64,000 nt of DNA from Halioxenophilus aromaticivorans (GCF_042850945.1 NZ_AP031496.1:3410001-3474000), one strand, 5' to 3'. Positions 1 through 7,488 are shown, numbered from the stretch's first letter. The notes: generated by a model from the letters alone, not told the origin. Program-made: numbers and translations.

Positions 1-7
1 CTGGAAT

Positions 8-913
8 GTGGATTTTGCTCGCTTAAATTCTGGGCACAGCGTTGCCTTTGAACAGTTAAAGGCGTTTAGGGCGCAATCCCAAGAGCAAATCAAAAACCGA
101 TTAAACTACCTGCCCTGCAACTGGATTTACAGCGGTACTACACGGGCGATTCAGGGCGAACTGAACGATGCCCCAGTAACCAAAGCCGCAGTGAGTATTC
201 AGTGGGATTTACACTACATTGTGGAAGGCACGGGGGTATATTGCGGTAAAAATTACCAACTAGAAGCCCCTGCCGGCAGCCTGGTGCTGATTCCGCCCAG
301 CGAATCGTTGAGTTATTTCAGATCGCCAAACACCCCTCGTTGGACACACCGCTGGGTTGCGTTTCAATTGAACAAATTACCTAGCGAATTAAACTCCGCC
401 ATCCCCAATACCGGTGCGTTAAAACACGTGCTGCTCGGCCAACAGGCTCGTAGCGCGGTAAATGCCATACTGGACGATATAAACCGCCTGGGCAAAAACG
501 ACAGCAGCAACGAAGACCAACAACGGCAGCTACTGGATGACCTATTCCGCCTGGCACTGATGGAGGCCCGCGACGAAACCAACCTAGACGGAAAACTGGT
601 GCAGGCCTGCCAATACATTGGGGCCAACCTGGCGCAGAACCTATCCGTTAATGACATCGCCAGCGTTTGCAACCTATCCGCCACCCGCTTCTCTCACATT
701 TTTAAAGACAAGCTGGGGGTATCCCCCATTATGTGGCGCAACGAATACCGGCTGGCCAAAGCCTGCTCGTTACTTAGCCAATCCCAGCTAACCATTGGCG
801 AAGTGGCCCAAGCCATCGGCTACGACGATCAAATGTACTTCTCCAAGCTGTTCAAAAAGCGCCTGGGCTACAGCCCCTCCGGCTACCGAGCCATACAATG
901 CAACCTTTTCTAA
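8..913 (+). CDS. AraC-family transcriptional regulator (5' end possibly cut by window edge)
   Basis: The protein is about 301 residues long, with an N-terminal cupin-like ligand-sensing half (beta-rich, roughly residues 60-130, containing a WDLHYIVEGTG segment) and a C-terminal AraC/XylS double helix-turn-helix (roughly residues 205-295; SVNDIASVCNLSATRFSHIF and TIGEVAQAIGYDDQMYFSKL). It ends with the usual LGYSPSGYR motif. Such proteins are DNA-binding activators that respond to a sugar or other small molecule. The frame stays open to position 2, so the GTG at position 8 may not be the true start and the gene may begin outside the window. Its target is probably to the left and is not visible. 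Confidence 0.88.
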   Translation: MDFARLNSGHSVAFEQLKAFRAQSQEQIKNRLNYLPCNWIYSGTTRAIQGELNDAPVTKAAVSIQWDLHYIVEGTGVYCGKNYQLEAPAGSLVLIPPSESLSYFRSPNTPRWTHRWVAFQLNKLPSELNSAIPNTGALKHVLLGQQARSAVNAILDDINRLGKNDSSNEDQQRQLLDDLFRLALMEARDETNLDGKLVQACQYIGANLAQNLSVNDIASVCNLSATRFSHIFKDKLGVSPIMWRNEYRLAKACSLLSQSQLTIGEVAQAIGYDDQMYFSKLFKKRLGYSPSGYRAIQCNLF

Positions 914-1041
914 GCCATTGCCACACAAGCCGGGCGAAAGCGAACAAGCAACAAACCTACTATATTTCAATCACTTAGCTGAAATTCTAACCAGCCAATT
1001 GCCCTTAAAGCCCTCATAGGCCAGGCGCCCAAACGAACGTG

Positions 1042-1070
1042 TTGACAAACACCTATCAGACGCCTATTAT
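1042..1070 (+). promoter_or_regulatory. Sigma-70 promoter of the tRNA-Leu gene
   Basis: A perfect -35 box TTGACA (1042-1047) is followed after exactly 17 bases by TATTAT (1065-1070). A GC-rich stretch (CGCCGCCCTG) follows the -10 box, as is typical of the stringently controlled discriminators of stable-RNA promoters. The tRNA begins about 60 bases downstream. Confidence 0.82.
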
Positions 1071-1132
1071 CGCCGCCCTGTCGAGCTTACCGGCTCACAG
1101 ATACAATTCGGATGATGTAAATCCACCGACAT

Positions 1133-1219
1133 GCCCAGGTGGTGAAATTGGTAGACACGCTAGCTTCAGGTGCTAGTGGCCTTACGGCCGTGGAGGTTCA
1201 AGTCCTCTCCTGGGCACCA
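1133..1219 (+). tRNA. tRNA-Leu (anticodon CAG)
   Basis: This is an 87-nt class II tRNA. The acceptor stem GCCCAGG pairs with CCTGGGC, and A plus an encoded CCA follow. The D-loop contains AATTGGTAGAC, the anticodon stem CTAGC/GCTAG encloses the loop TTCAGGT (anticodon CAG), and there is a long variable arm (GGCCTTACGGCC) and a T-arm with GGTTCAAGTCC. It is very close to the E. coli leucine CAG tRNA. Its 3' end is duplicated about 150 bases downstream. Confidence 0.96.
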
Positions 1220-1379
1220 TCTTACTCCCCTATCGAATAAACTCATTCTCAGCCTGCTGCTACGGACTACGTTGAGTCAAGAGGACTAATCCAGCTAACG
1301 CTCTTAATTTAGCGCTGCGCGCGGCTATGTTGTTATCGTTCGAGCATGCTCGAACCCTCTCCTGGGCACCATCTTACTC
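1204..1379 (+). repeat. Duplicated tRNA-Leu 3' end (att-like direct repeat)
   Basis: A 24-base identical segment covering the tRNA T-arm/acceptor end, CCA and 8 flanking bases occurs at 1204-1227 and again at 1356-1379. Similarity resumes further on: TTGAGTCAAGAGG occurs near 1272 and again near 1423, at the same roughly 150-base offset. A displaced tRNA 3' end is the usual trace of tRNA-targeted integration. A tandem duplication would look similar. Confidence 0.75.
1338..1355. repeat. 18-bp perfect palindrome next to the tRNA scar
   Basis: GTTCGAGCATGCTCGAAC is its own reverse complement. It abuts the displaced tRNA 3' copy, where the T-loop/T-stem would be. It could be a recombinase arm or core site, or simply a rearranged T-arm. 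The rest of the 1220-1746 gap holds no gene that I can support. Confidence 0.6.
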
Positions 1380-1479
1380 ACCTATCAAAAAGTAAATTCT
1401 GCAATCAGAAAGTCCGTACTCAGTTGAGTCAAGAGGGCTCTACTCAGTTATCGGAAACATGACTCTGTTACCCTAAAGC

Positions 1480-1620
1480 AATAAGGCATTGAACTTTCAG
1501 TCAACAACCGCTACGTTGTTGATATTTGGTAAACGACGACAGCTGTCGTTGAAAAAGTCGCACCTAGGGATGTAGGTCAGAGACAGGAAGTAGGGATAGA
1601 TAACATATTAACTAGCCTAG
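1480..1620 (+). repeat. Imperfect ~140-bp direct repeat, copy A
   Basis: This block, starting ATAAGGCATTGAACTTTCAG, matches 9687-9821 in the same orientation with scattered changes. It contains the palindrome CGACAGCTGTCG. The two copies bracket the small-gene and transposase region, which suggests they are remains of the ends of a mobile or duplicated segment. No coding potential was seen. Confidence 0.7.
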
Positions 1621-1746
1621 TAAAGCCTTGATTTTCCAGGTTAAGAAACATCAACCTAGCCAAGAATATATCAAAGCTGAAGCCGTCAACTGTCATATAT
1701 TTAAATTGTTAGATTAAGGTGTGCGGCGATATTTAAGGAGATAAAA

Positions 1747-2784
1747 ATGCGAATTGCTGTACTTGGTTCGATTGAAACCGGCAGTGAAAAAGTCGAGGAG
1801 TTTAAGTCTGCCTGCAAAGATATTGGGAATGAATTATCTAAACGTGGTTATAAAGTCATTGTTTGTTCGGAAAATCAGCATACGGCTGATCCCCATATTG
1901 TCGATGGTATTAATAATGACAATAACAATAGGACCAAAGTAGAGATTATTAGATCGGAAGAAGAGAATAACACCGCACCTTTTTACGAAAAAAGAGAAGA
2001 ATTCGAGAATATAGAATTCACCTTTTCTAGGTGCGCAGGAGGGTGGAAGACAACGCATTTAAAAGCAATTATTAATAGTGATATTCTACTTACAATTGGA
2101 GGAAAAGACAGCGTTTGGGTTGCTGCCAATTCAGCACGCTTGCTTAATAAACCTGTCATTTCTATTCCTTGCTTCGATGGCACGTCGAGGAAAATCTGGG
2201 AAAAACTCAATGACGAATATAGAAGAACGGGTATTGACGAGGGGGTTTTAGGTCAAATTAGAGAGCCTTGGGGAAATGGCTCTGAAGATAGCCTTGAAAA
2301 ACTGATTGCGTCAGTTTTTAAAAGCAATAAAGCAGAGCTCGCATCTTCGAAAATAATTACATATTTAACAACATTCTGCTTATCTTTGATATTTATAGTT
2401 GGATGGGTAATATTGTTTTCAATTGAAAATCTAGCGCCAGGTCGAATATCGGTAATGACAATGGTTGTCATTTGTTCGATGATGGGTGTTATGCTTAGGG
2501 GGATAACTTCAGATAGGTATTCTCATAATTGGAACGAATTTTGGGCACGATTAATACCAGATGCAATAAAAGGGGTTTTAATTGGATTTGTGCTAGCTTT
2601 GGTGCATCTGTTTTCCGAGCTAACTATAAATGGATCGATAAGCGATTTGTCAGATAAAAGTTCGTTTATACGTATTTCACTATCCATATCGCTTATTGCC
2701 ATTCTGGCTGGTTTTGCGTTAGACAAATCACTTGATAAGATTGAAAAGCTCGCAGAAGAAAAAATTGGTGGCCTAGGGAAATGA
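1747..2784 (+). CDS. SLOG-domain protein with four C-terminal membrane helices (Thoeris-like sensor/effector candidate)
   Basis: The protein has 345 residues. Residues 1-190 form a SLOG-type Rossmann fold: IAVLGS at the N-terminus, SDILLTIGGKDSVWVAANSA at 111-130, then KPVISIPCFDG, the pattern of LOG/SIR2-related nucleotide sensors. Four hydrophobic helices follow at about 203-226, 235-253, 273-292 and 307-325, then a charged tail. In Thoeris, a SLOG domain binds a cyclic ADP-ribose isomer made by a TIR protein and switches on an attached effector. Here the effector would be a membrane module. The start is well supported (AAGGAG, 6 bases, ATG). The gene overlaps the TIR gene by 4 bases. The domain call rests on motif reading, and the role as defence is inference. 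Confidence 0.8.
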   Translation: MRIAVLGSIETGSEKVEEFKSACKDIGNELSKRGYKVIVCSENQHTADPHIVDGINNDNNNRTKVEIIRSEEENNTAPFYEKREEFENIEFTFSRCAGGWKTTHLKAIINSDILLTIGGKDSVWVAANSARLLNKPVISIPCFDGTSRKIWEKLNDEYRRTGIDEGVLGQIREPWGNGSEDSLEKLIASVFKSNKAELASSKIITYLTTFCLSLIFIVGWVILFSIENLAPGRISVMTMVVICSMMGVMLRGITSDRYSHNWNEFWARLIPDAIKGVLIGFVLALVHLFSELTINGSISDLSDKSSFIRISLSISLIAILAGFALDKSLDKIEKLAEEKIGGLGK

Positions 2785-3152
2785 AGGTGTTTTTAAGCTA
2801 TACAATTCGAGATGGACTGATAAACAAAAATTTATTACAGCTTTTAGATGGCGAAATATCTAGAGAGTGCGATATCTACATAGACCTTTTACATAACCGA
2901 TCAGCTACACCTCAGGATGAAGTAATAAAACAGCTGGTTTCATCTGACATGCTTATACAAATTACCACCCCATCAATTGATGATTCTGGTTGGGCCTCAT
3001 TAGAGGCTAACCTCGCGGCGGAACAAAAAATAAAGACTTGCTTTGTTGAGTACTTTCACTCAAACCCCAATCAACTAATTATTGATTTGGTGCAAATAAT
3101 AAAATCCAGCAATGCAACGCGGCAGAACGCACTGATATGCTCCTCTGCTTGA
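2781..3152 (+). CDS. Small TIR-domain protein (putative NAD-processing partner of the SLOG-membrane protein)
   Basis: The protein has 123 residues, essentially one TIR domain. It opens with KVFLSYTIRDG (TIR box 1: FLSY), has a DIYIDLLHNRSATPQDEV loop like the BB-loop region, and then SGWASLEANLAAE, where Glu75 fits the catalytic Glu of the conserved WxxxE motif of enzymatic TIR domains. Bacterial TIRs of this sort cleave NAD or make cyclic ADP-ribose signals. The ATG overlaps the stop of the SLOG gene (ATGA), so the two are translationally coupled. At 123 residues it is shorter than typical ThsB (about 190-200 residues), so it may be minimal. Confidence 0.78.
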   Translation: MKVFLSYTIRDGLINKNLLQLLDGEISRECDIYIDLLHNRSATPQDEVIKQLVSSDMLIQITTPSIDDSGWASLEANLAAEQKIKTCFVEYFHSNPNQLIIDLVQIIKSSNATRQNALICSSA

Positions 3153-3182
3153 GGAGTGATGTGTAATCACTGGGAGAATGCT

Positions 3183-3452
3183 ATGGGAAAGCATATTACG
3201 TTTACTGGCAAAAACGCTTGGGATGCAACTACAAACAGTATGGAGTTTCAAGTTAAAATCGACGGCGCGCGAACGCGCTGCCTCATATCCCGGGAGGCCT
3301 TGGAAGATCACTTCGGAGCAGATCGCGAAAAAACAGTCGATCAAGCCTTTAACGATAATCGATCCGAAATTGAGCGCGTAGCTACGAATATAATTAACAA
3401 AGGCTTAGTTAACGCAAGTGGCGAATATCTTATTAGGTCTAGCAACATCTAA
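3183..3452 (+). CDS. DUF1488 family protein
   Basis: The protein has 89 residues from the ATG at 3183, which has GGGAG about 8 bases upstream. The frame is open further upstream to 3156 but lacks a ribosome site there. The segment RCLISREALEDHFGA followed by AFNDNRSEIERVATN matches DUF1488, a family of short proteobacterial proteins of unknown function. It lies 30 bases after the TIR gene, so it may be co-transcribed with it, but DUF1488 proteins also occur outside defence loci. Confidence 0.75.
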   Translation: MGKHITFTGKNAWDATTNSMEFQVKIDGARTRCLISREALEDHFGADREKTVDQAFNDNRSEIERVATNIINKGLVNASGEYLIRSSNI

Positions 3453-3520
3453 ACACATAAAAAGTGAACATACGGACCACTAGATCCGTTCTATCACACT
3501 GTTCAGTTTTAGGAGTGAGT

Positions 3521-3781
3521 ATGGTAATAATTTTTTGTCTGAGCCTTATCGCTCCATATCTTATTTTGGTAACAGGGCGAGGAAGTAACTCTGATAAAGT
3601 TGGCAATGTATATATGTGGTTTATAGCGAATACTATCGTACTATTTATTGTTATGTGGTTAACCTCATTAATTTCAAAGGGAATATTACCAGCAATTGCA
3701 GCTTTGTTTGTTCAGTCCTTTGTCATTTATAAATGCTTGATAGCAACAGGTCGAGTAAAGGGCAACGAATCAAAAACTTAA
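3521..3781 (+). CDS. Hypothetical small membrane protein
   Basis: The protein has 86 residues from the ATG at 3521, chosen because AGGAG lies 5 bases before it. An in-frame GTG at 3464 would add 19 residues but has no clear ribosome site. Three hydrophobic stretches are visible: VIIFCLSLIAPYLILV, FIANTIVLFIVMWLTSL, and LPAIAALFVQSFVIY. I do not recognise the family. It is AT-rich like its upstream neighbours and lies on the same strand as the SLOG/TIR pair. Confidence 0.55.
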   Translation: MVIIFCLSLIAPYLILVTGRGSNSDKVGNVYMWFIANTIVLFIVMWLTSLISKGILPAIAALFVQSFVIYKCLIATGRVKGNESKT

Positions 3782-3861
3782 TAAACCGCAGCATATAGTG
3801 ACATAGTTAATTTGGCCACCTGATTAGAGGAGATATGATCACTTCCTGGATAATGCAGGCG

Positions 3862-4116
3862 CTATTGCTCAATGAAGGCATACACCCTAGTATAAGTCGC
3901 AAAGGTAATTGCTGAGATAATGCTGCCGTGGAACCCTTCTTTGCACGATTCAAGATCGATGCGCTTTATGCTGAAGACGTCACCACGAAGCAGGAAGCGT
4001 ATAGATGTGTCTTTGATTACATAGAGTGCTTTTACAACAGTCATCGCCGACACAGTGCACGGGGTTACAAAAGCCCTAATGTTTACAACCAAGAATACGC
4101 GCAGATGTGCGTCTAA
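3862..4116 (+). pseudogene. IS3-family transposase remnant (OrfB C-terminal part)
   Basis: The in-frame reading HPSISRKGNC-stop-DNAAVEPFFARFKIDALYAED, then YIECFYNSHRRHSARGYKSP, matches the C-terminal end of IS3-group integrase-like transposases (usual motif SRKGNCWDNA). The Trp codon is replaced by TGA at 3913-3915, and the N-terminal two thirds of the gene are missing. This is a dead fragment, not an expressed 62-residue protein. The flanking 3782-3861 contains no intact inverted repeat that I could recognise. Confidence 0.85.
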
Positions 4117-4161
4117 AGCCGTGTCTATTTTTGGTTGGGAAGATCACTGTAAGGAATTGGC

Positions 4162-4530
4162 ATGAAGCGTAATCCGGGTTTAGTCAGAAAAATCCTCATA
4201 TACCTTGAGGAAAAACCAAATGACGAGATGGTTAAGTCGCTTGAATTTGACGGGTTTAATTCTCATGAAGTTATGTATCACTTTATTTTGATGGACCAAG
4301 CAGGACTTACTCGTTGCGAGCATGAAATATCATCAACAACACCGGATAGAGCAATTCGGGCGTATCCCTTTAGTCTCACATGGCAGGAGCACGAATTTTC
4401 AGAAGCATCAAGAAACGAAACAGTCTGGAATAAAGCTAAAGAAATAGTTATATCCAAATCCGGCGGACTAACAATTGGCGTTCTCAAAGCTTTGTTGGTC
4501 GCAATCACAAAAGAAAGTGTACGCTTGTGA
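4162..4530 (+). CDS. DUF2513 family protein
   Basis: The protein has 122 residues. It begins MKRNPGLVRKILIYLEEKP, followed by HEVMYHFILMDQAGL, LTWQEHEFSEASRNETVWNKAKE and ILKALLVA-like segments, the layout of DUF2513, a small winged-helix-like family found in phages, islands and integron cassettes. Its stop is 5 bases before an attC-like site (4536-4651), which is how a gene cassette is built. Function unknown. Confidence 0.78.
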   Translation: MKRNPGLVRKILIYLEEKPNDEMVKSLEFDGFNSHEVMYHFILMDQAGLTRCEHEISSTTPDRAIRAYPFSLTWQEHEFSEASRNETVWNKAKEIVISKSGGLTIGVLKALLVAITKESVRL

Positions 4531-4535
4531 ACACA

Positions 4536-4651
4536 GCTAACATAGCGGTCAAGCGCCCCCCAGTTGCCACGCTCCGTTTTGGGCATGCCTTCGGCATTAT
4601 CGACCAAAAGCTACGCTCCACAAAAGGGTTCGCTTACTCGCGGTGTTAGGT
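4536..4651 (+). repeat. Integron attC-like recombination site
   Basis: It begins with CTAAC (4537-4541) and ends with GTTAGGT (4645-4651), which fits the GTTRRRY core. The ends pair: CTAAC with GTTAG, GCG with CGC, and AAGCG (4551-4555) with CGCTT (4631-4635), with unpaired bases between, as in folded attC sites. The TAACATAGCGGTCAAG start is typical of chromosomal integron sites. It lies just after the DUF2513 stop and 7 bases before the next ATG. No integrase is in the window. Confidence 0.68.
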
Positions 4652-4658
4652 TTGAATC

Positions 4659-5006
4659 ATGACTACGTACTCGAAAGATATTTTGGCTTTGCATCAACTA
4701 GAAAAGGCTATTTCTCTATTCTTCGATGAAGAAGACTATATATGTGCAATAACACTTGCCGGAGCCGCTGAAGATATTTGTAGGGGTATTTTGGAGAGAG
4801 AAAGTAAGGAAACTTCTGTTGATAAACTCAAGGCCTGGCTTGAAGAGAAGCATCCGGAAGCTCCAGAATTAAAAAGATTTTATGTCCATGCCAATGAAAT
4901 ACGCAATTCTTTGAAGCATTTTACTGATGCTACTGAATCGAGCGTTGAAATCGACAAGGAAGAGGCCGTTTATTGGCTTAATCGTGCAGTCATGAACTAC
5001 GACTGA
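4659..5006 (+). CDS. HEPN-like small protein
   Basis: The protein has 115 residues and is largely helical. It contains AISLFFDEEDYICAITLAGAAEDI and, later, ANEIRNSLKHF. The RNSLKH stretch fits the R-x4-6-H signature of HEPN domains, which are often RNases in toxin-antitoxin and defence systems. The ATG is 7 bases after an attC core, so this reads as a cassette gene that may rely on read-through transcription. No minimal nucleotidyltransferase partner lies next to it. Whether it is an active RNase is unknown. Confidence 0.65.
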   Translation: MTTYSKDILALHQLEKAISLFFDEEDYICAITLAGAAEDICRGILERESKETSVDKLKAWLEEKHPEAPELKRFYVHANEIRNSLKHFTDATESSVEIDKEEAVYWLNRAVMNYD

Positions 5007-5084
5007 TCACATGCAATACTTACTAAGCCTATCATTCAGTACATAGACTGGATGAAGAAGGAGCTTGAGAATCGAAATACTTAA

Positions 5085-5154
5085 AACACATACAAGCAAA
5101 GGCAGCATCATGTCGGCGCTACGCTCCGCCACCCGCTGAGGCGGGACGTTAGTG
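5085..5154 (+). repeat. Degenerate attC-like site
   Basis: Starting CATACAAGCAAAGGCAGC and ending GACGTTAGTG, with an internal GGCGGAGCG-type hairpin region, this resembles a second attC. Both end boxes deviate from consensus (CATAC instead of TAAC; GTTAGTG instead of GTTRRRY). The sequence GTTAGTGCCC (5148-5157) is mirrored by GGGCACTAAC at 5736-5745, so the membrane-protein gene between them sits inside a 10-bp inverted pair. Confidence 0.4.
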
Positions 5155-5178
5155 CCCCAGAGAGATAGGGAGCGTTAA

Positions 5179-5634
5179 TTGTTATTTCTAATTTTTTCTG
5201 AGATTTTTGTGTCTCTTTTTGTTGGAGGGGTGCCCTTGGTTATATGGCATACAAATAATCCTGATTCGAGTATCGCTGCCGGACTTGTTTACTTAAATCC
5301 TGGTGATCCAATTGTGCTCTATTTAGCATCAATGACGATAGTTAATTTTATCGTTTGGCTAATCAACAGGTATTGGTTTATGCCGTCATACTCACTCCGA
5401 GAAAATCTTAATAAGACACACCTAATTACCCATCAAATAGGTTTTAGCATACTAAGTATCTATAGAGCGGTCGCAGGAGCAATCCCGGCAGCATATTTTA
5501 TTGTGCTCTACAAGACAAAGGATACTAGTGGTGCCATACCAGTTGGCTTGGTGTCATTAGCTCTATTCGCTGGCGCTATATTTATGTGCTGTTTACTAAC
5601 CAGCCTAGAATCTAGGACCCGCCCAAGATCATGA
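5179..5634 (+). CDS. Hypothetical integral membrane protein
   Basis: The protein has 151 residues from a TTG start with GGGAG about 5 bases upstream. It shows about four hydrophobic helices (starting LFLIFSEIFVSLFVGGVPLVI, then YLASMTIVNFIVWLI, then AVAGAIPAAYFIVLY, then PVGLVSLALFAGAIFMCCLL). I do not recognise a family. It lies between two attC-like ends (5085-5154 and 5736-5745) and is probably the third gene of a small cassette run interrupted by transposon-related repeats on its right. Confidence 0.5.
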   Translation: MLFLIFSEIFVSLFVGGVPLVIWHTNNPDSSIAAGLVYLNPGDPIVLYLASMTIVNFIVWLINRYWFMPSYSLRENLNKTHLITHQIGFSILSIYRAVAGAIPAAYFIVLYKTKDTSGAIPVGLVSLALFAGAIFMCCLLTSLESRTRPRS

Positions 5635-5747
5635 ATGCCCTAATAAATGGTAACATCCGACAGTCAGTACTCCGCGCTTTTTGTGTTACTCATTCCGCGA
5701 AAAAAATAACACAAAAATCGCCCCTTACTAGCTGCGGGCACTAACTA

Positions 5748-5817
5748 GACACCCACGCTAAAAGGCACTAATTAGAAACCATCGATCAAGTACTGACGTG
5801 GGTGTCTTATTTAAGAA
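5748..5817. repeat. GACACCCACG/CGTGGGTGTC inverted pair of the RAYT-associated repeats
   Basis: GACACCCACG (5748-5757) and CGTGGGTGTC (5797-5806) face each other across 39 bases. The block from AACCATCGATCAAG to TTTAAGAA (5777-5817) recurs, with a few changes, at 7551-7590. Together they frame the transposase region and are probably element ends or REP-type repeats recognised by it. Confidence 0.6.
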
Positions 5818-5820
5818 CCC

Positions 5821-6160
5821 TAAAAATTACATTTATGAATCAAAATCCACAAACAAATTTGAAAACCGGCCCGGTCAAGACTGAAAAACGCCAATTGGAA
5901 GATTTATAGACAGACGTGTTTTTTCAACACTATGTTAGACATTTACAAACAGAGCTTTTTTTGATCTACGAGAAGTATTGCCGATTTTGACCTACTCTAG
6001 GCACTCTTTGATAACCGAGTAACTCAGCCGCTACTTTTGCCCTTTTGGGCGATCCCGTCAGGCCGCCGGTGTTTTTACCAAAATTGTTCGCAAGTTGCAG
6101 CCACAGATCACGGGAAATACCCAGCCGGCTTAATATCGGCGGTAGATCATTTTTTATTAA
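5821..6160. repeat. Truncated duplicate of the RAYT element 3' part
   Basis: This 340-base block matches 6361-6699 at an offset of 540 bases and about 90 percent identity by eye. It contains the last roughly 65 codons of the transposase on the minus strand (5966-6160), then loses the match and runs into GACACCCACG repeats. It is a partial copy left by a deletion or one-ended event, not a functional gene. Confidence 0.82.
5966..6160 (-). pseudogene. RAYT transposase fragment (C-terminal end only)
   Basis: On the minus strand this reads LIKNDLPPILSRLGISRDLW and on to GYQRVPRVGQNRQYFS, the same C-terminus as the intact gene at 6505-7488 with a few substitutions. The HUH catalytic part is absent. 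Confidence 0.85.
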
Positions 6161-6232
6161 ACTAAACAAATAAGACACCCACGGTAATCAACAAAGAATT
6201 TATCGAACAAGCCATCAAATAATAAGACATCA

Positions 6233-6316
6233 AATAATAAGACACCCACGTTAATCACCAAATAATAAGACACCCACGTTAATCACCAAATAATAAGACA
6301 CCCACGTTAATCAACA
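6233..6316 (+). repeat. Three tandem 28-bp repeats containing GACACCCACG
   Basis: The unit AATAATAAGACACCCACGTT plus AATCACCA occurs at 6233-6260, 6261-6288 and 6289-6316 (last copy slightly changed). A half unit lies at 6219-6232 and a related copy around 6170-6192. There are no spacers between units, so it is not a CRISPR array. The GACACCCACG core is shared with the ends flanking the transposase. Confidence 0.85.
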
Positions 6317-6504
6317 GAGAATTTACCGAACAAGCTGAGCCAAAAGCTACCTTGCCACTCTAAGAATTACATTTATAAATCAAAATCCACAAACAAATTT
6401 GAAAACCGGCCCGGTCAAGACTGAAAAACGCCAATTGGAAGATTTATAGACAGACGTGTTTTTCCAACACTAGATTAGATATCTCCAAACAGAGATTTTT
6501 TGAT

Positions 6505-7488
6505 TTACGAGAAGTATTGCCTATTCTGACCTACTCTAGGCACTCTTTGATAACCGAGTAACTCAGCCGCTACTTTTGCCTTTTCGGGTGATCCCGTCAG
6601 GCCACTGGTATTTTTACCAAAATTATTAGCAAGTTGCAGCCATAGATCATGTGAAATACCCAGCCGGCTTAAAATCGGCGGTAGATCATTTTTTATTAAG
6701 CCGCGTTTATCGGATAGAATCGCCCTACCGGTCCAATCCACTAGCGTCAGATAGTCTTTTAATTCAAATGGAACGCCCTCTTCGCCCGCGTTTGTTTGTG
6801 AAGAACTCCCTATAAAGGGAGCTAGCGAAGCAGGTTGGGATTGCTGTTTCTGAATAGCGTGAATGCGCCGTTGCAGTGAGGTGTGATCTGAAGTTTCTGG
6901 GCTGTCAGCGATCTTTGCTCTGATAGGGTTGAGATCTACGTAGGTCATACAGGCGATGAGCGCTTTTTCATCTAATAATGCTTGGGATGTGAACCTGCCT
7001 TCCCAGAAACGGCCCGTACATTTATCTTCGGCATTGGCTTGTCTAGCGATAGGTTCGTTGAGCGCTCGCATAAACCAACTGATATCATGTAACCGTTTAC
7101 GCCACAGATCTAGCTTGTCTTCCACCACAGCTAACTGTGGTTTTGTTAAGGCTTCGTTATTTAAATATCGATGAGTTAACAATGTCCCCTTAAACAGCTG
7201 GTGCCATCTCTCACAAACTTCACGGTTAGACAGGTTTTTGGCTTTCTCAGAGTCTACATTCAGCACCACGTGTAGGTGATTACTCATCACCGCATAAGCA
7301 TATATATCAATCGTGAAAATATCGGCCAATTGTAGCAACCGATCCTCAACCCACTGACGCCGATGCTCATAGGATTTGCCCGTGTAGTGGTCATCACCGC
7401 ATAGAAAGGCCCTGCGAACACATCTGGATACGCAGTGGTAATAACGAGTAACATCCAAAGAGACCTGATGTTTACGAGCCTTGGCCAT
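6505..7488 (-). CDS. REP-associated tyrosine transposase (RAYT / Y1-Tnp family)
   Basis: The protein has 327 residues if started at the second ATG (7488, with GGGA upstream); an ATG at 7497 would add three. It is an HUH-type single-strand transposase: YYHCVSRCVRRAFLCG near the N-terminus, then MSNHLHVVL with the metal-binding His71-x-His73, then WFMRALNEPIARQ and TGRFWEGRFTSQAL, and DLNPIRA. The C-terminal roughly 100 residues are an extra region common in the larger RAYT proteins. These enzymes move or amplify short hairpin repeats. The surrounding GTGGGTGTC/GACACCCAC copies are the likely substrates. The gene is intact. Confidence 0.88.
   Translation of the reverse strand: MAKARKHQVSLDVTRYYHCVSRCVRRAFLCGDDHYTGKSYEHRRQWVEDRLLQLADIFTIDIYAYAVMSNHLHVVLNVDSEKAKNLSNREVCERWHQLFKGTLLTHRYLNNEALTKPQLAVVEDKLDLWRKRLHDISWFMRALNEPIARQANAEDKCTGRFWEGRFTSQALLDEKALIACMTYVDLNPIRAKIADSPETSDHTSLQRRIHAIQKQQSQPASLAPFIGSSSQTNAGEEGVPFELKDYLTLVDWTGRAILSDKRGLIKNDLPPILSRLGISHDLWLQLANNFGKNTSGLTGSPEKAKVAAELLGYQRVPRVGQNRQYFS

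Noticed and set aside
6219..6316. Regular 28-bp direct repeats that could suggest a CRISPR array
   Set aside because: The units are directly abutting with no spacers, and no cas genes are present. They share the GACACCCACG core of the transposase-associated repeats.
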